Source: Haemaphysalis longicornis
Lineage: Eukaryota > Arthropoda > Arachnida > Ixodida > Ixodidae
Assembly: GCA_013339765.2 (NCBI GenBank)
Contig: CM023457.1
Span: forward strand, 71,861,578-71,925,577
Length of the DNA stretch: 64,000 bases
Reading direction: 5' to 3'
In this document: piece by piece, positions 1 through 10,455 of the stretch
Layout of the letters: each line of letters opens with the position of its first letter
Numbering within the stretch: position 1 is the first letter of the stretch
The notes under the pieces: generated by a model
The model's input: only the letters and a program-made list of their open reading frames with translations
What the model was told of the DNA's origin: nothing
The model's database searches: none
Program-made: the position numbers and the translations under genes

Positions 1-395
1 GCTGCATTTGGGGCTACGCCTTGCCTGTGGCGCCTTCGTTCTATACCTGTTTTAAGTATCTATGTAGAATGCAATAAATGATCCCGACATCACCAAAGAG
101 TATACAGGGATATGTCGTATGCCTCAAAATCTTCTTATATCGTCCTGTTTTTCCACCATGGCTTCTTCACCCTATATCATGTGGCCTGTGCGTCATGCAG
201 CTTGACACAGGTCACCAAGAATGATTTTTCAGCATTTCTTGTTTCTCCAGGATAAGTACCGGTGTGCTGAGTTTTACAGTGATGGGTCCAAGACTGCAAT
301 GCTGTGTCTTGTGCTGCACATGCGCAAAACTTTCACATTCAGTAAAACAATGAACTCTATATTTATTTATTTCAGATACCCTCAAGCGCCAAGGC
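1..395 (+). mobile_element. Fragment of I-group LINE (copy A family), RT tail to RNase H
   Basis: This is a decayed piece of the same LINE family as the element at 13,322-18,919. Bases 1-90 resemble the segment downstream of the RT core in that element (around 17,470-17,560, including 'tgtagaatgcaataaatg'). Bases 221-395 encode an RNase H start, FLFLQDKYRCAEFYSDGSKTA, very like the QHKYKCAEFYTDASKTA stretch of copy A. The middle is shortened and the frame is broken, so it is a pseudogene. The left end runs off the window. It lies on plus, whereas copy B of the same family further right lies on minus. Confidence 0.7.
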
Positions 396-505
396 ATTGT
401 AGTTAGGAGTGGGCGAAACAACACATAGTTCGTTTAAATGTCACGGCAAAGTACGCCATTTCTTTGGCTGTGAAATACAATACATAGCAAGCCATCAAAA
501 CCGCG

Positions 506-540
<35 letters not shown>

Positions 541-563
541 CCAATCAATCAGTCAATCAACCA
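506..563. repeat. (CAAT)n simple repeat, tail of a minus-strand LINE
   Basis: Tetranucleotide repeat caat/tcaa with a few interruptions. On the minus strand it reads TTGA/ATTG repeats directly after the LINE coding remnant at 564-1,440, so it is probably that element's 3' tail. Confidence 0.8.
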
Positions 564-1440
564 ATAATAAGAACCGCGTTTCACATAATCACAAATAAAC
601 GCAGATAAGGTCTGGCAAAAAAGCGAATGATTGCAAATGAATCGAATCTTTGAGGGAAGGAAATTCAATTCGGTAGAGGTATTAGGTATGAATGAATGAA
701 AAGATGCATTCGTCCAATAAAATATATGTCCAACTTTGTTAGGATGGTCCTCGCTCAAAGAACGATAAGTGGGCAATGGAATTAGTTGCTCTCTCAAAGA
801 AGGGTAAATAATACACTTTATAGAAAAGGCAAAGACAAAACAGTTTGCGGCGCAAAAACAACAGCGGAGAGGCACAAATTGTTGTAGCACTGGCGGTACG
901 GTTATAATTGGACAGTATAAAGCGGGCAGCGTCATTTTTCACGAGCTCCATGTTATGTTAAAGAGTGCCATACCAAGGGTCCTAAATAGCAGGATACTCC
1001 AGTTTGCAGCGGACAAGCATTTATAGAGCAACAATTTTAGTGATGATGGCGCCTTGTTAAATTTACGTCACAGAAATCCCAGCGTCTTATTGGTTTTATT
1101 TGTAATTGTGTCGATTTGGTTTTTCCAGGACAATGTTGTGGTTGTCTATAATAGAGCCTATTAGTGTATAAACTGGTGGGATTGATTCCCGTCGCAAAAC
1201 GCACATTTACTTGCATTTGGACTCATTTATGCCATCCCCTGTTGCATACCCATTTCAATAGAAGCCGACATCGGGCTCAAGTAATTGTTCGTCTTATCGA
1301 TCGGTAATCTCACGGTACACAACACAGCCATCTTCGTATAAATGAATACTGGAGGAAACGGAAGCCGGTAAACCCTTGATAAAGATAAGCAATAGCACGG
1401 GTCCGAGAACGGATCCCTGCGGGACACCTGAAAATACGTC
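506..1440 (-). mobile_element. CR1-like LINE, 3' third of reverse transcriptase, decayed
   Basis: Read on the minus strand from about 1,440, the translation gives GVPQGSVLGPVLLLIF, the RT domain B motif, followed by HLYEDGCVVYREI where an active enzyme has YADD. Past a frame change it continues with WKNQIDTITNKTNKTLGFL and then NDAARFILSNYNRTAS. This order is typical of the C-terminal part of CR1/Jockey-group ORF2 proteins, which lack RNase H. At least three frameshifts and the YADD to YEDG change make it inactive. The 3' end is marked by the CAAT repeat. The 5' limit is unclear, because sequence above 1,440 no longer reads as this element. Confidence 0.75.
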
Positions 1441-3250
1441 TGTTAAGAGGTATTATGACCCCTTACGACCATGACCTTCTGACAGCGGACTGCGTTCTGC
1501 TCCGTCGCCGCGTAATGTAAGCATGTTTGTCTAGCAGACTTGGTATTAACACTGGTGTTAAGAGAATCCGTTGTGTTTCAATAATGGTAGGTGTAACCTG
1601 CTGCTCTAGGGGATACGTAATGAGACGACAGCAGTTCGTACAGTGTACAGCAGTTCGTACACTCTACCGGCGCCATTGCTCGTACTTCCGGACTGCTTGC
1701 GGGAGAAAGACCCGCAGCCTTCTAACTCCCGCGGCATCCAAGTGGTCGTGGCCAGGTAGCAGGACAGATTTGGCGGGCTCATCTTCTAGCTTGACCAAGA
1801 CCTGCACCTGGTATCCTCGGGGCTGATTCGCAATGCCAGCACTTGGTAGCATTTAAGAGACCCATTGCCGTTTCGGTGGTACTGCGAACTCAAGTTATTT
1901 CCAAGAACCCATTTTGCGAGGATGCGATATTTCTATAGGCGTGCGCTGTAAATCAAAAAGGGAAAGCCCAACACAGATGCCCCGCACTGGTGAAGCAATG
2001 AACGCACATACTAAGGGAGGCATTGGGCGCAACTTCGTCTTCGCCTTCACATCCCTCTGCCTGCACCCATCAGATTTTTTATTTACAACCTATATTCCAG
2101 AGCCCATGTATACGCGTTCAAAGCGACTTTCCTAAGTGTCCTGCCAAGCTTGACCACATCGACAATCTGGTTACCAAATCGGGCCAGTAGCCCTTATAAT
2201 ATTGGATTTCGCCAATGAATTCCAGGCTCACGGACAAGTTTTTGGAGTCCCATTAGGCATCAACTGAGCACTCCTCTGCTTCCAAAACAGATGGCAAGGA
2301 TTCGAGAAAGCCAGGAGGGTGCCCCCCAAATGACATTTTGGTTATTGGAAGAACCCGCCGGGGGCGTGCATCAAGACTGAGAAAATTGTTGTCTCGCGTT
2401 GCGAAACAAGAGGTCATGCTGAACCAAAACAAGTCGTTACAAGGTCTCTGTAGTCTGTGGTCTTGGAGTCGTCTTTCCAGCTCAGCAGTATACCGTGCCC
2501 AGTCCATACTTGGTCGATGCTATCATAGTCGTTAAAGCTCCAAGTGACTTAGCAGGTAACAGATTTCTCGGAGGGGGGAATCTCTCACCACAGAGTTTTG
2601 CCTCACATCTAGGACGTAACAACGTTCATCAGAGTCCTCCTGAACAAGTCTGCTAGTTGATTGTGCAGCATCTGTTAAAAGTGTACAACCGAGTACCATT
2701 CATCGTACGCCACCAGTTTTTTAGGACGGAAGGCTGTTCGGACTCCGCGTTGTGTTGCTACAGATTCAACGCTCAGGGGAGCGTGGCGCAGTTGCCAGAA
2801 AATTGGGAATTTAGTTTTGAACCCAAATTAAATTATTTGATGTAATCGGCATATACGAGAAAATCATAATACCTAAATATAGACGAAACCACTAATGCCC
2901 TCATTGCAAAGGGAGGACTGTCAATTTACACTCACAAAACATGACGTTTAAGAAATTATTTGATAAATTGTAAGATTGGAAGTGGTGTATATCGATTTGA
3001 CACAGAAGATATTATAGTTATTCACGCAGCCTCCCGTTCTGAAAAAGTGTGCTTGCAGGTTCATCTGCAGTTTGCCATAGTTCGCACATTCGATCGTAGG
3101 CACATTGTTGGCACATTCCATAGTTTAAAGAGCTGGAGACCTGGTTAGTTGTCCTCTAAAGACGCCACACAACCTCGTCCTTACGAGCAGCGCCGGAGAG
3201 CCCTCGTGATCGTAATTTGTTCACCAACAGCTATTTTTTCGTTGAACAAG
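1441..3250. other. About 1.8 kb without a recognisable gene
   Basis: Only short ORFs occur, none with a motif I recognise. A minus-strand stretch at 2,253-2,507 (start MDWARYTAELERRLQDH) looks faintly like the linker between endonuclease and RT of a LINE. It lacks any catalytic motif, so I do not assign it. The rest is probably old transposon sequence and spacer. Confidence 0.5.
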
Positions 3251-3420
3251 GTGATGATGATGATGATGGCAAAAGATCAAAACCCAACCAAGGCCAAAGA
3301 GAACAAAGGCGAAGTTGTTTTATGAGAGCTAAGTGATGGTACGTGTAAAACATGGAACTATAAACATACGTGAAACGACAAAAAAGACAATTAAGATGAC
3401 TGGTGTAAAGGGCCACGTTT

Positions 3421-5315
3421 TCAACATGCATGGTAAGTAATGAGGTGCAAAAACCTGACATCGCTAAGAAACTTAGAAGTACGCTTGTGGCTGAATATGA
3501 GATTGTCCCCTAAAAAGTACGATGGGTGTAATGAAATCTGCTGTGTGAATAGTTGTGAGAAGTGTCTATGTCGTGGTGTTTGTACTGCCTCGCATTGTAT
3601 GAGGATGTGGATCACGGATAGGCCGTCTCCACACCTGCTACACAGAGGTCTTGGCTATCGAATGAGCAGGTAGGAGTGTGCCCTATCAGTAATATAGCCA
3701 AGGCGACATCTGTGTATTTATTGCGTGTGTCAGTGGTGTATTGTCCCAAGTGTGGCTTTATTACATGTAACATGTCTGTGCACTTCAGTGTGTTTGCCAT
3801 TTTTGCGAAGTTGTTGTCTGATGTGTGGCGTGATGTTAGTATAGGGTAATGCTGTTATTATACTCTATTCAAGAGTGTGGCAGCAGCGGCCATTTGATGC
3901 GCGGCTTCGTTCCTGGCTACACCACAGTGGCAAGGGACCCAGCAAAGCAGCAATTAAAATTTGTGAGCATAAAAACATAGTGGCATTGAAGACAAGATTG
4001 AGTACATGATTTTTGGAAGATTTTGGGGACGATAATGCACGCATAAAACTCAGGGAACGAAGGATATGATTAGCAACAAGAAGGATACCATAGGACGCAG
4101 CCATTAAGATATTAATATTACTATTCAGAGTTCCATTGACATTAAGGTCGGGTTCATGCGCAGCGCACGATACAGAAGTGGCTGTTTTGGGGGCGTCAGT
4201 ATAACATTCAGCACACTGGTATTTCCGCTGCAGATACAAGAAGTGCTGCACAATGGCACATGTGGGTGCACGATTTTCCTCTATATATGTAAAAGATGTG
4301 TCGCATGATACAGGGTGGACATTCTATGGTGCTATATTATCTGTTAAAGATGTTTTGATGGTATCTAAAAATCATACAGGAAGCTCCGACGCTTTCTCTC
4401 TAACTTTTTAGAGAAGGTTGCAGAGAATGACAGTCGATTCGGCTGGAGTTCAGTTATAGATGTATTGTAAAAATCTGACTAGAAAAGATGTTGAGGCATT
4501 GATGAGATTTTAAAAGCATAAAGCAGGTCTGTGTATGCTCGCTGACGTTGCAGGTTCTATTTATTTCACTCCACATAGAGGCTTTATACCGGGCTACTGC
4601 GGAAGGCGCCCCATGCGATGCGGAGCCCCAGATGAAGCACTGGGTCCTGAATTTTGAGGGATGTTTTACTTGCTTGCCCATAATCAACACTGCCATAGTC
4701 CAATTGTGAACCCAATAGGCAAAAAAAAACACGTCAAAAGAAGTTGTTTGTCAGAACCATATAAAGTGTGTGAGAGAACCTTGAGTATAGTCATAGCCTT
4801 GAAGCATCTATGTCCAAGTTGCTTGATGTGAGCAATTAATGTGAGCTTTTCATCAAGAACTCACCTAGGAACTTGTGTTCATTTGGGTAAATGCTGCGCT
4901 CGAGCCTGTAATGCTGACTGATCTCGTGGTAGGTGACACCATTAGGTTGATGTCTGGATCCGGCCAAATATCACGCCTTTTCGAAAACAAACCTTAAGTA
5001 CACTTCCCTGCAATAAATTTAAAACCGTTGCTATCTGCCTAGGCAGCTAGCTTGACAACACCAAACTGCACTTGACGCTCGCACATAGACAGGTTACAAG
5101 ACTTAAATGATAATTGTATGTCATCTACATAGATTGTACAGAAAACTGATGGTGGCAATGCCTTTCTAAACGAATTCATTTTTACAATAAACAAAGTTCA
5201 ACTCAAAACACCGCATTTGGGCACGCCATTTTCCGGCACATGAACCCTAGTGCACGTCCCACTCTTACACGAAAGGTTTTTTTCAGGCAAGTAACTGCAA
5301 GCGTGTTTATGATAT
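3421..5315 (-). pseudogene. LINE copy B ORF2, RT palm to RNase H and C-terminus (decayed)
   Basis: From 5,315 leftward the minus strand reads NTLAVTCLKKTFRVRVGRAL, matching NTLASYLSERTFRVRVGTAL of copy A. A weakly readable RT/thumb region follows. An RNase H segment at 4,251-3,865 contains KYQCAECYTDAPKTAT and ILMAASYGILLV; the family glutamate of the AEAYG motif is replaced here by A-A-S. Then come HVIKPHLGQYTTDTRN (3,800-3,612) and the C-terminus with IHILIQCEAVQTPRHRH and FLSDVRFL (3,615-3,421). Frames change several times. The 5' neighbour of this piece is the gypsy insertion at 5,316. Confidence 0.82.
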
Positions 5316-5735
5316 TGTCACCTGGCCAAAGACGACGCAGTTTTTTTTTCAACGAAAACAAGTTTATTGGAGCGATCTTGTGCTCCCCTAACAACTCAAA
5401 GAATACAGGCTGCGAAGAAGCAGTTTACAAAGTGACGTCAGAAGGCGAGCGTTCACGATTCGAATGCCGCGGCGACTGCTCTGCAGGCTTTTATCTTTCG
5501 GCGCGAGTGTTTACGGAACCGTCAATTTACATCCAGAACATTGTAGATCAGAGAAGATTTTTCTGGGCTAATGAAGTCAAGACGAAACAGTCTCCTTATC
5601 CGAATGGGATAGCCCGTGTGGCATAAAAATATAGAATGGAAGACGGGCTTCGCTTGGGACGCACATAACAAAGCCGGGCGTTGCCGGGCAGTAAAAAGAA
5701 ACAATAAATAAACAAACCCATACATGGTTCGCCCA
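5316..5735 (-). repeat. Gypsy 3' LTR
   Basis: Starts TGTCAC on plus and aligns along its whole length with 10,036-10,455. On the transcribed (minus) strand it has a TATA-like ATAAAAG and a CCAATAAAC polyadenylation signal. The same LTR occurs at 25,573-25,993 and, inverted, at 45,925-46,345. Confidence 0.92.
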
Positions 5736-5755
5736 AATTACCCCCCCTCTAAGAG
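5736..5755 (-). other. Polypurine tract of the gypsy element
   Basis: On minus, a run of A and G containing seven G in a row lies directly before the 3' LTR. This is the usual place for the plus-strand primer. The second gypsy copy (from about 25,994) has the same block. Confidence 0.7.
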
Positions 5756-5812
5756 TGCATCGACCTGATGCTAACACAAAAGACAATGCGAACAAACAAC
5801 AAAATAAGTGCG

Positions 5813-6790
5813 TCATCTTGCACAGTAAGGTTTCAAGCAAACCACGTCGGCGACGTCGGGCCGCGTGCATTGTCGTGATGTCCCGAAATCAACATCGGGG
5901 ATCACCTCGTAGGTAAGTTGGCCGACCCGTCGTAGAATCTGGTAGGTTCTGAAATACCATCGCAAATACCGTCCCTGAGTCCGCGTGCTCGGATAGCTGT
6001 CCAAACTCAAACACGATCCCTTGGGTGGTACTCGGCATCTCGGCGTCCGAGGTTGTAGAGCCGGCATCCACAAGCAATTGGCCCGTTGTAAAAATTCTAG
6101 CGAGTTGGCGGGTCTCCTCCACAGGCTGAAGGTATCCTTAGATGTCGGGGTTGAGGTCGTCGTCTTCTACATGCGGAAGCAAGGCGTCAAGCATCGTAGT
6201 CAACCGTCTTCCGTAGACAAGCTCGAGCGGCGTCATCTACGTAGTTTCCTAGATAGCGGTGTTGTACGCAAAGGTGGCATACGGGAGCACTTAGTCCCAA
6301 GTCTTATGTTCAAATTCGACCTACATTAACAGCATATCTGCGGTTCTCTGTTCAGACGTGCTGTTGGTGCGTTCGTTTGGAGTGGTACGCCGTCGTTCTT
6401 CGGTGATCCGTGTTGCAGCACTACTTGGCTTATGAAGAACTTTGCGACTTTTTGTGTATTCCCCATCGGAAGAGCGGCGGTCTCTGCGTAGCGCGTCATG
6501 CAGTCTGTCGCTACGAATATCCAATTGTTCTCGGATCGGGATGTAGGGGACAGGCCCAGAAGGTCCATTATATTCTGTTGGAAGGGACTCGATGAGACGG
6601 GGATCGCCTACATAAGTCCGGCGGGTCTTTTCGGTGGCGTTTTTCGTCGCTGGCAGTCGCGGCAGCTCCGGACGTAGTGGGTGACGTCGGATGTAAGGCG
6701 GGGCCAGTAGTACTTTGACTTGATTGTTGCAATAGTGTGGGCTCTTCCGAGATGTCCAGAAGTAGGGTCGTCGTAGAAGGCTTAAAAAAG
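5813..6790 (-). pseudogene. Gypsy integrase region, deleted and frameshifted
   Basis: From about 6,790 leftward the minus strand reads TSGHLGRAHTIATIKSKYYW and VRSCRDCQRRKTPPKR, the HHCC zinc-binding head of integrase. The first histidine position reads Y. The catalytic core start follows: MDLLGLSP, then VATDCMTRYAETAALP (6,568-6,470). Compared with the second gypsy copy (about 26,994-27,320), roughly 95 bp of the core are missing after SQVVL, which removes the ERGTAF region. The C-terminal part (6,073-5,813) contains VGQLTYEVIPD, the tail seen in tick and insect gypsy integrases. Several frameshifts are present, so it is not functional. Confidence 0.8.
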
Positions 6791-6973
6791 TTCGTCGCTA
6801 AGGTCTGCAGGGATGAAAAGTAGATACATCGTTCTGGTTCCAGGGCTGAAATTCTTCTTCACGCAAACGTAGTTTTTCAGGCTGAATGCTGGTAAGTTGC
6901 GTTTGAAGATCCTAGGTTTCGTTTGAAGGACTCGCGTGGCGTTGCCGACGTGGCCCAGATACTTGAGCTCCTC

Positions 6974-7540
6974 TTACGCGAAACGGCACTTCTCAGGCTT
7001 CACCGTTAACCCCGACGTACGAATGGACTCAAGTACAGACTCCAACCTTGCAAGGTGTTCGTAGAAAGTCTGGGCGAATACCACAACGTCGTTGAGGTAT
7101 ACGAGGCAGGTGTGCCACTTCAGGCCAGCTAGCACAGTGTCCATGACTCTGAAACGTTGCTGGCGCCCTGCGCGGCCCAAACGGCATCACCTTGAAGCCG
7201 TATAGGCCATCCGGGGTTATAAATGTGGTCTTCTCTTGGTATCTCTCGTCCACCTCAATTTGCCAGTAGCCGGTCTTCAGGTCCATCGATGAGAAGTACT
7301 TCGCAAGGCAGATGTGGTCGAAGATGCCGTCGATTCGGGGCTGGGGTACACATACTTTTTGGTTATTTTGCTCAGTCCCCGGTAATCAAAGCAAAACCTT
7401 AATGTGCCGTCTTTTTTCTTCATCAGTACGACCGGCGCTGCCCAGATGCTTTTCGATGGCTGTATAATGTCGTCGCTGAGCATGTCGTCGACTTGGGTCC
7501 GAATGGCTTCCCGCTCGTGTGAAGAGACGCGGTACGGTGA
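6974..7540 (-). pseudogene. Gypsy reverse transcriptase remnant
   Basis: Minus-strand frames give SKSIWAAPVVLMKKKDGTLR and FCFDYRGLSKIT (7,483-7,277), then MDLKTGYWQIEVDERYQEKT and FITPDGLYGFKVMPFG (7,286-7,130), then HTCLVYLNDVVVFAQTFYEH (7,180-6,974). These are the ordered RT blocks of Ty3/gypsy. The catalytic YLDD motif reads YLND, so one of the two metal-binding aspartates is lost. The frame shifts between blocks. After the C-terminal KPEKCRFA and YLGHV the sequence passes almost directly into integrase, with no RNase H. Confidence 0.88.
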
Positions 7541-7543
7541 CTG

Positions 7544-8522
7544 TCAGGTAGGTCGGGTTTCCTCTTCGGTTATTATTCTGTGCTTCGCTAGAGGTGTCTG
7601 ACGTAGTTTTGAGTTCGACGAAAAACACTCCCTGTAGCGGCGCAGCAAAGCCAAAAAATTGTTCCGTTCTGCTTGCGGTAACGTCGGGTTCACGTCGAAG
7701 AGATTCGGAAGCTTGAAGGTATCTTCGGGTGCGCGTTCAAAATCGGCAACCGCAATCACATCACTTGCTTCTTGCGTTTCTTTGAGGAACGGAATTGCAG
7801 TGCCCTTGAATAAATGCTGGTACTCGTTGGTAAAATTAGTGACCAAAACGTGGGAATGGCGTTGCTTAAAGCGCGCCATGCCTCCTGTGACAGAGAGACC
7901 GCGGCGGAGAAGCAGCCTTTGGTCACTCTCTACGATAGCGTCGACATGAAGAACCGCATCTTCACCGTGGACACTGATCATCAATCTTGCGCGGGGTGGC
8001 AGGGCGACATGATCATCGGTGATCCTTACAGCAGCACGGTTTTCTTGATTCGGTTCAAGCGTCATGCATTAATCGGATGAAGAAAAATGTTATTGACTTC
8101 GCCTGTAGATCAATTATTGCACCGTTGCCCACGAAAAAGTTCATTCGGAAAATTACGTCGAGGGAGCAGTTAGAAAAAATGACGAACGCCGCAGGGTGCC
8201 TTGTGCCGTGCATGGACGCGCGAGTTGTGCACGTTCCTCTTGGAGTCACGAGGTGGCCTCCTGCTGTGCGTACGTGCGGATGGTCCCATCTTGTCATAAC
8301 GTTCTTCAGCTTAGACGCAAATGGTTCGCTCATTACTGAGTTCTCGGCTCCCGTGCCTTTGAGGGCGACTACATCAAAGCCATCGATGGACAGCTGAACG
8401 TCGAAGGCCCCCTTCATCGAGTTCAGGGTACGTCGTGGCGTCGTATCTGTGCATGTACGTGTTGCCGGTCGGGCACTATGCGTCGTCATCTTCCGCGTAT
8501 TCTCAGCGGCAGGTTCAGTCAT
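7544..8522 (-). pseudogene. Gypsy protease and protease-RT linker
   Basis: At 8,522-8,055 the minus strand encodes a retropepsin-like fold: GAFDVQLSIDGFDVVALKG, then TGAENSVMS, then DVIFRMNFFVGNGAIIDL. The active-site DTGA reads GTGA, so the catalytic aspartate is gone. The next frame (8,065-7,544, 173 codons) is the long linker between protease and RT, ending HRIITEEETRPT just before the RT fingers. I recognise the family from these motifs. The element's polyprotein would normally be read through here. Confidence 0.8.
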
Positions 8523-8559
8523 GTCGGGTACGCGTCGCGCCGTGTAGCTGTCATCGTGT

Positions 8560-9304
8560 TCCGAAGTCTCGTGAGGATTCGGTCGAGTCGTTTGGCTGAG
8601 GGCATGCCATGAATGATGGTCTTGAACGAGGCGCTGCGTCGTTGGAGGGTTTTCATTTTTCCACGTCGTGGAACTTTACCTTCAGAAGTTGCTGCTATTA
8701 GTTTCCCCGCGTGGGCTAGGGACCTGCCACGCTAGAATTCAGCAGTGCTAGGGGGTTTCGGCGACAGGTACGGGTAGGGCAGCGGTGAACGGTTGAAGCG
8801 GGCTGGTCCTCAGTTGGGGTAGGAGAGGTATTCTTCGATCTCAGAAGGGCGCTGGCCGGGTAGGGGGCGTGGGGCGTCGACGCAGAACCCTCGAAAACAG
8901 AGCCTCTTGTAGGGACAGCGACGGTAGATGCGGTCCTCTCCGCAGTGGTAGCATGGCGGACGATTAACGGGAGTTCGCCATACGTCCGTCTTCCTTGGCT
9001 TCTGGTTACCAGCTACCGGGGGTCAGGCGGGCGAGAGTGGGCGGCGGTAAGGGGGGTCCTGTTGACGACGTGTTGGAGCATGGTGGGGTCGGTGAACTGC
9101 CGTAGAGTAGGACATAGGTTGTGGCTCGCGGGTACTTCGGATGGCGTAGAATATCCCAACTCTTGTTGCACTTCTTCACTAATCATGTCGGTAAGGGAAT
9201 GGAAGTGGGGCAGCGGCAGCGTGGGGAGAAGTTTCCGCAGCTGCTCTCACTACTGCACGGATGGTCTCGCGCAGGCTGTCAGACGCAATCCGCATGTTGT
9301 CGAC
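8560..9304 (-). pseudogene. Gypsy gag C-terminal part with damaged zinc knuckle
   Basis: Around 8,900-8,965 the minus strand reads CYHCGEDRIYRRCPYKR. This is the nucleocapsid-type knuckle (C-x2-C-x4-H-x4-C) from which the AGH segment carrying the histidine has been lost. The surrounding sequence is arginine- and proline-rich but frameshifted. Confidence 0.6.
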
Positions 9305-10014
9305 TTAGTTCGCATTGGCAGCGCCAACAAAGTTGCTGTCATACTGCTTAGCTAGCATATCGAGGGCCTTCTCCATTGTGCTAACTTCGGTAACTAATTC
9401 GGGGATGGTTTTGGGCCGGTTGCGGACAAGTCCAGCAAATAGTTCCTCGTTCACACCGCGCATCAAGAAGCGTAACTTATTTTCTTCGGTCATTTCGGGG
9501 CCCACGCGGCGAAATAGTTGCTTCATCTCCTCGAAGAAGATCACAACCCCTTCGTTGGGGTGTTGCGTGTGCGTTTCCAACCAAAGGGCGGCTCGTCCCT
9601 TCCGCACGACGGTGGCGAAAGTTTTGATTACCTCCCTTTAGAGCCCAGTCGGTTATGGAGCTTTCATGCTTTTTAACCATGTTCGGGCCGTATCTTCTAA
9701 ATAGAAGAAAACACGGGGGAAGTTTCTTCGTTATCCCACCTGTTAAATATGCCGACGCGCTCCACTTTCTCTAACCAGTCCTCAGCGTCTTCTTCAGGGG
9801 ACCCACAGCATGATGGTGGTTCCAGGGGCTGTTGAAGAACGAGGGCAGAATTGGTTGTGCGGGTCATGGTGCCTTCGTTGATGATAGTGCTGTTCACGAC
9901 ATCTTCTTTCTTCACTTTATCCGGAAGCAGTCCAAACTCCAGCTGAAGACCTTGCTGTTGGCGGCTGGCACGACTGGGACTTGCCTGTCGGCTTGACGAG
10001 GGCGTAGGGTGCAT
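9305..10014 (-). pseudogene. Gypsy gag (capsid region)
   Basis: The likely start is MHPTPSSSRQ at 10,014, 22 bases inside the 5' LTR edge. The first frame runs to 9,697 and contains EDAEDWLEKVERVGIFNRWD, typical of the start of Retrotrans_gag capsids. After a frame change the capsid continues at 9,607-9,305 with QHPNEGVVIFFEEMKQLFRR and KLRFLMRGVNEELFAGL, a strong gypsy capsid signature. It would form the particle shell in an active element. Here it is split into three frames and cannot be translated as one protein. Confidence 0.82.
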
Positions 10015-10017
10015 TTA

Positions 10018-10033
10018 CCCCGCACCTCTGCCA
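10018..10033 (-). other. Candidate primer binding site of the gypsy element
   Basis: On minus, TGGCAGAGGTGCGGGG starts two bases after the 5' LTR, where a tRNA 3' end (…CCA) would pair. I cannot say which tRNA it matches. Confidence 0.55.
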
Positions 10034-10035
10034 TA

Positions 10036-10455
10036 AGTCACAAGGCCAAAGACGATGCAGCTGTCTTCAAGGAAACCAAGTTTATTGGAGTGAACTTGTG
10101 CTCCTCTAACAACTCAAAGAATACAGGCGGCGAAGCAGCAGTCAACAAAGTGACGTGCGAAGGCTGGCCTCGACGATTCGACGGCTGCGGAGCCGCCTGC
10201 ACTGCAGGCTTTTATCTTCGGCGCGAGTGTTTCTGGAACCGTCGATTTACATCGAGAACACTGTAGATCAAAGCAGATTATTCTGGGCTGGTGACGTTAA
10301 GACGAAACAGTCTCCTTATTTGAATGATATAGCACGTGCGGCATAAATATAAAGAAAGCAAGACGCACTCCACTTGGGACACAGATAACAGAGCCGGGCG
10401 TGGCCGGGCAGTAAAAACAAACAATAGACGAAAAACCCATACATGGTTCGCGGCA
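10036..10455 (-). repeat. Gypsy 5' LTR
   Basis: This is the partner of the LTR at 5,316-5,735, with the same length. Its outer end (…TGGTTCGCGGCA on plus) is followed by the TSD ATAT. The inner end starts AGTCAC, where the partner has TGTCAC. Confidence 0.92.

Larger units (their letters stand above)
5316..10455 (-). mobile_element. Gypsy-type LTR retrotransposon, full structure, inactive
   Basis: Two 420-bp direct LTRs (5,316-5,735 and 10,036-10,455) bracket gag, protease, RT and integrase remnants in the Ty3/gypsy order on minus. The host sequence ATAT is present on both sides (5,312-5,315 and 10,456-10,459) and only once in the uninterrupted LINE, which is the 4-bp TSD. A primer-binding-site-like TGG start and a polypurine tract adjoin the LTRs. 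The two LTRs differ at many positions (roughly a fifth of bases by eye), so the insertion is old. All ORFs are broken, the RNase H domain between RT and integrase is missing, and catalytic residues of protease and RT are changed. No envelope-like ORF is seen. Confidence 0.9.

Noticed and set aside
1664..1852. Minus-strand ORF ending VFLPQAVRKYEQWRR
   Set aside because: Vague resemblance to a retroelement linker but no catalytic motif and no matching neighbour, so not assigned.
5316..10455. Endogenous retrovirus with envelope
   Set aside because: Between integrase and the 3' LTR there are only about 80 bases, so no envelope gene is present. It is a gypsy-type retrotransposon.
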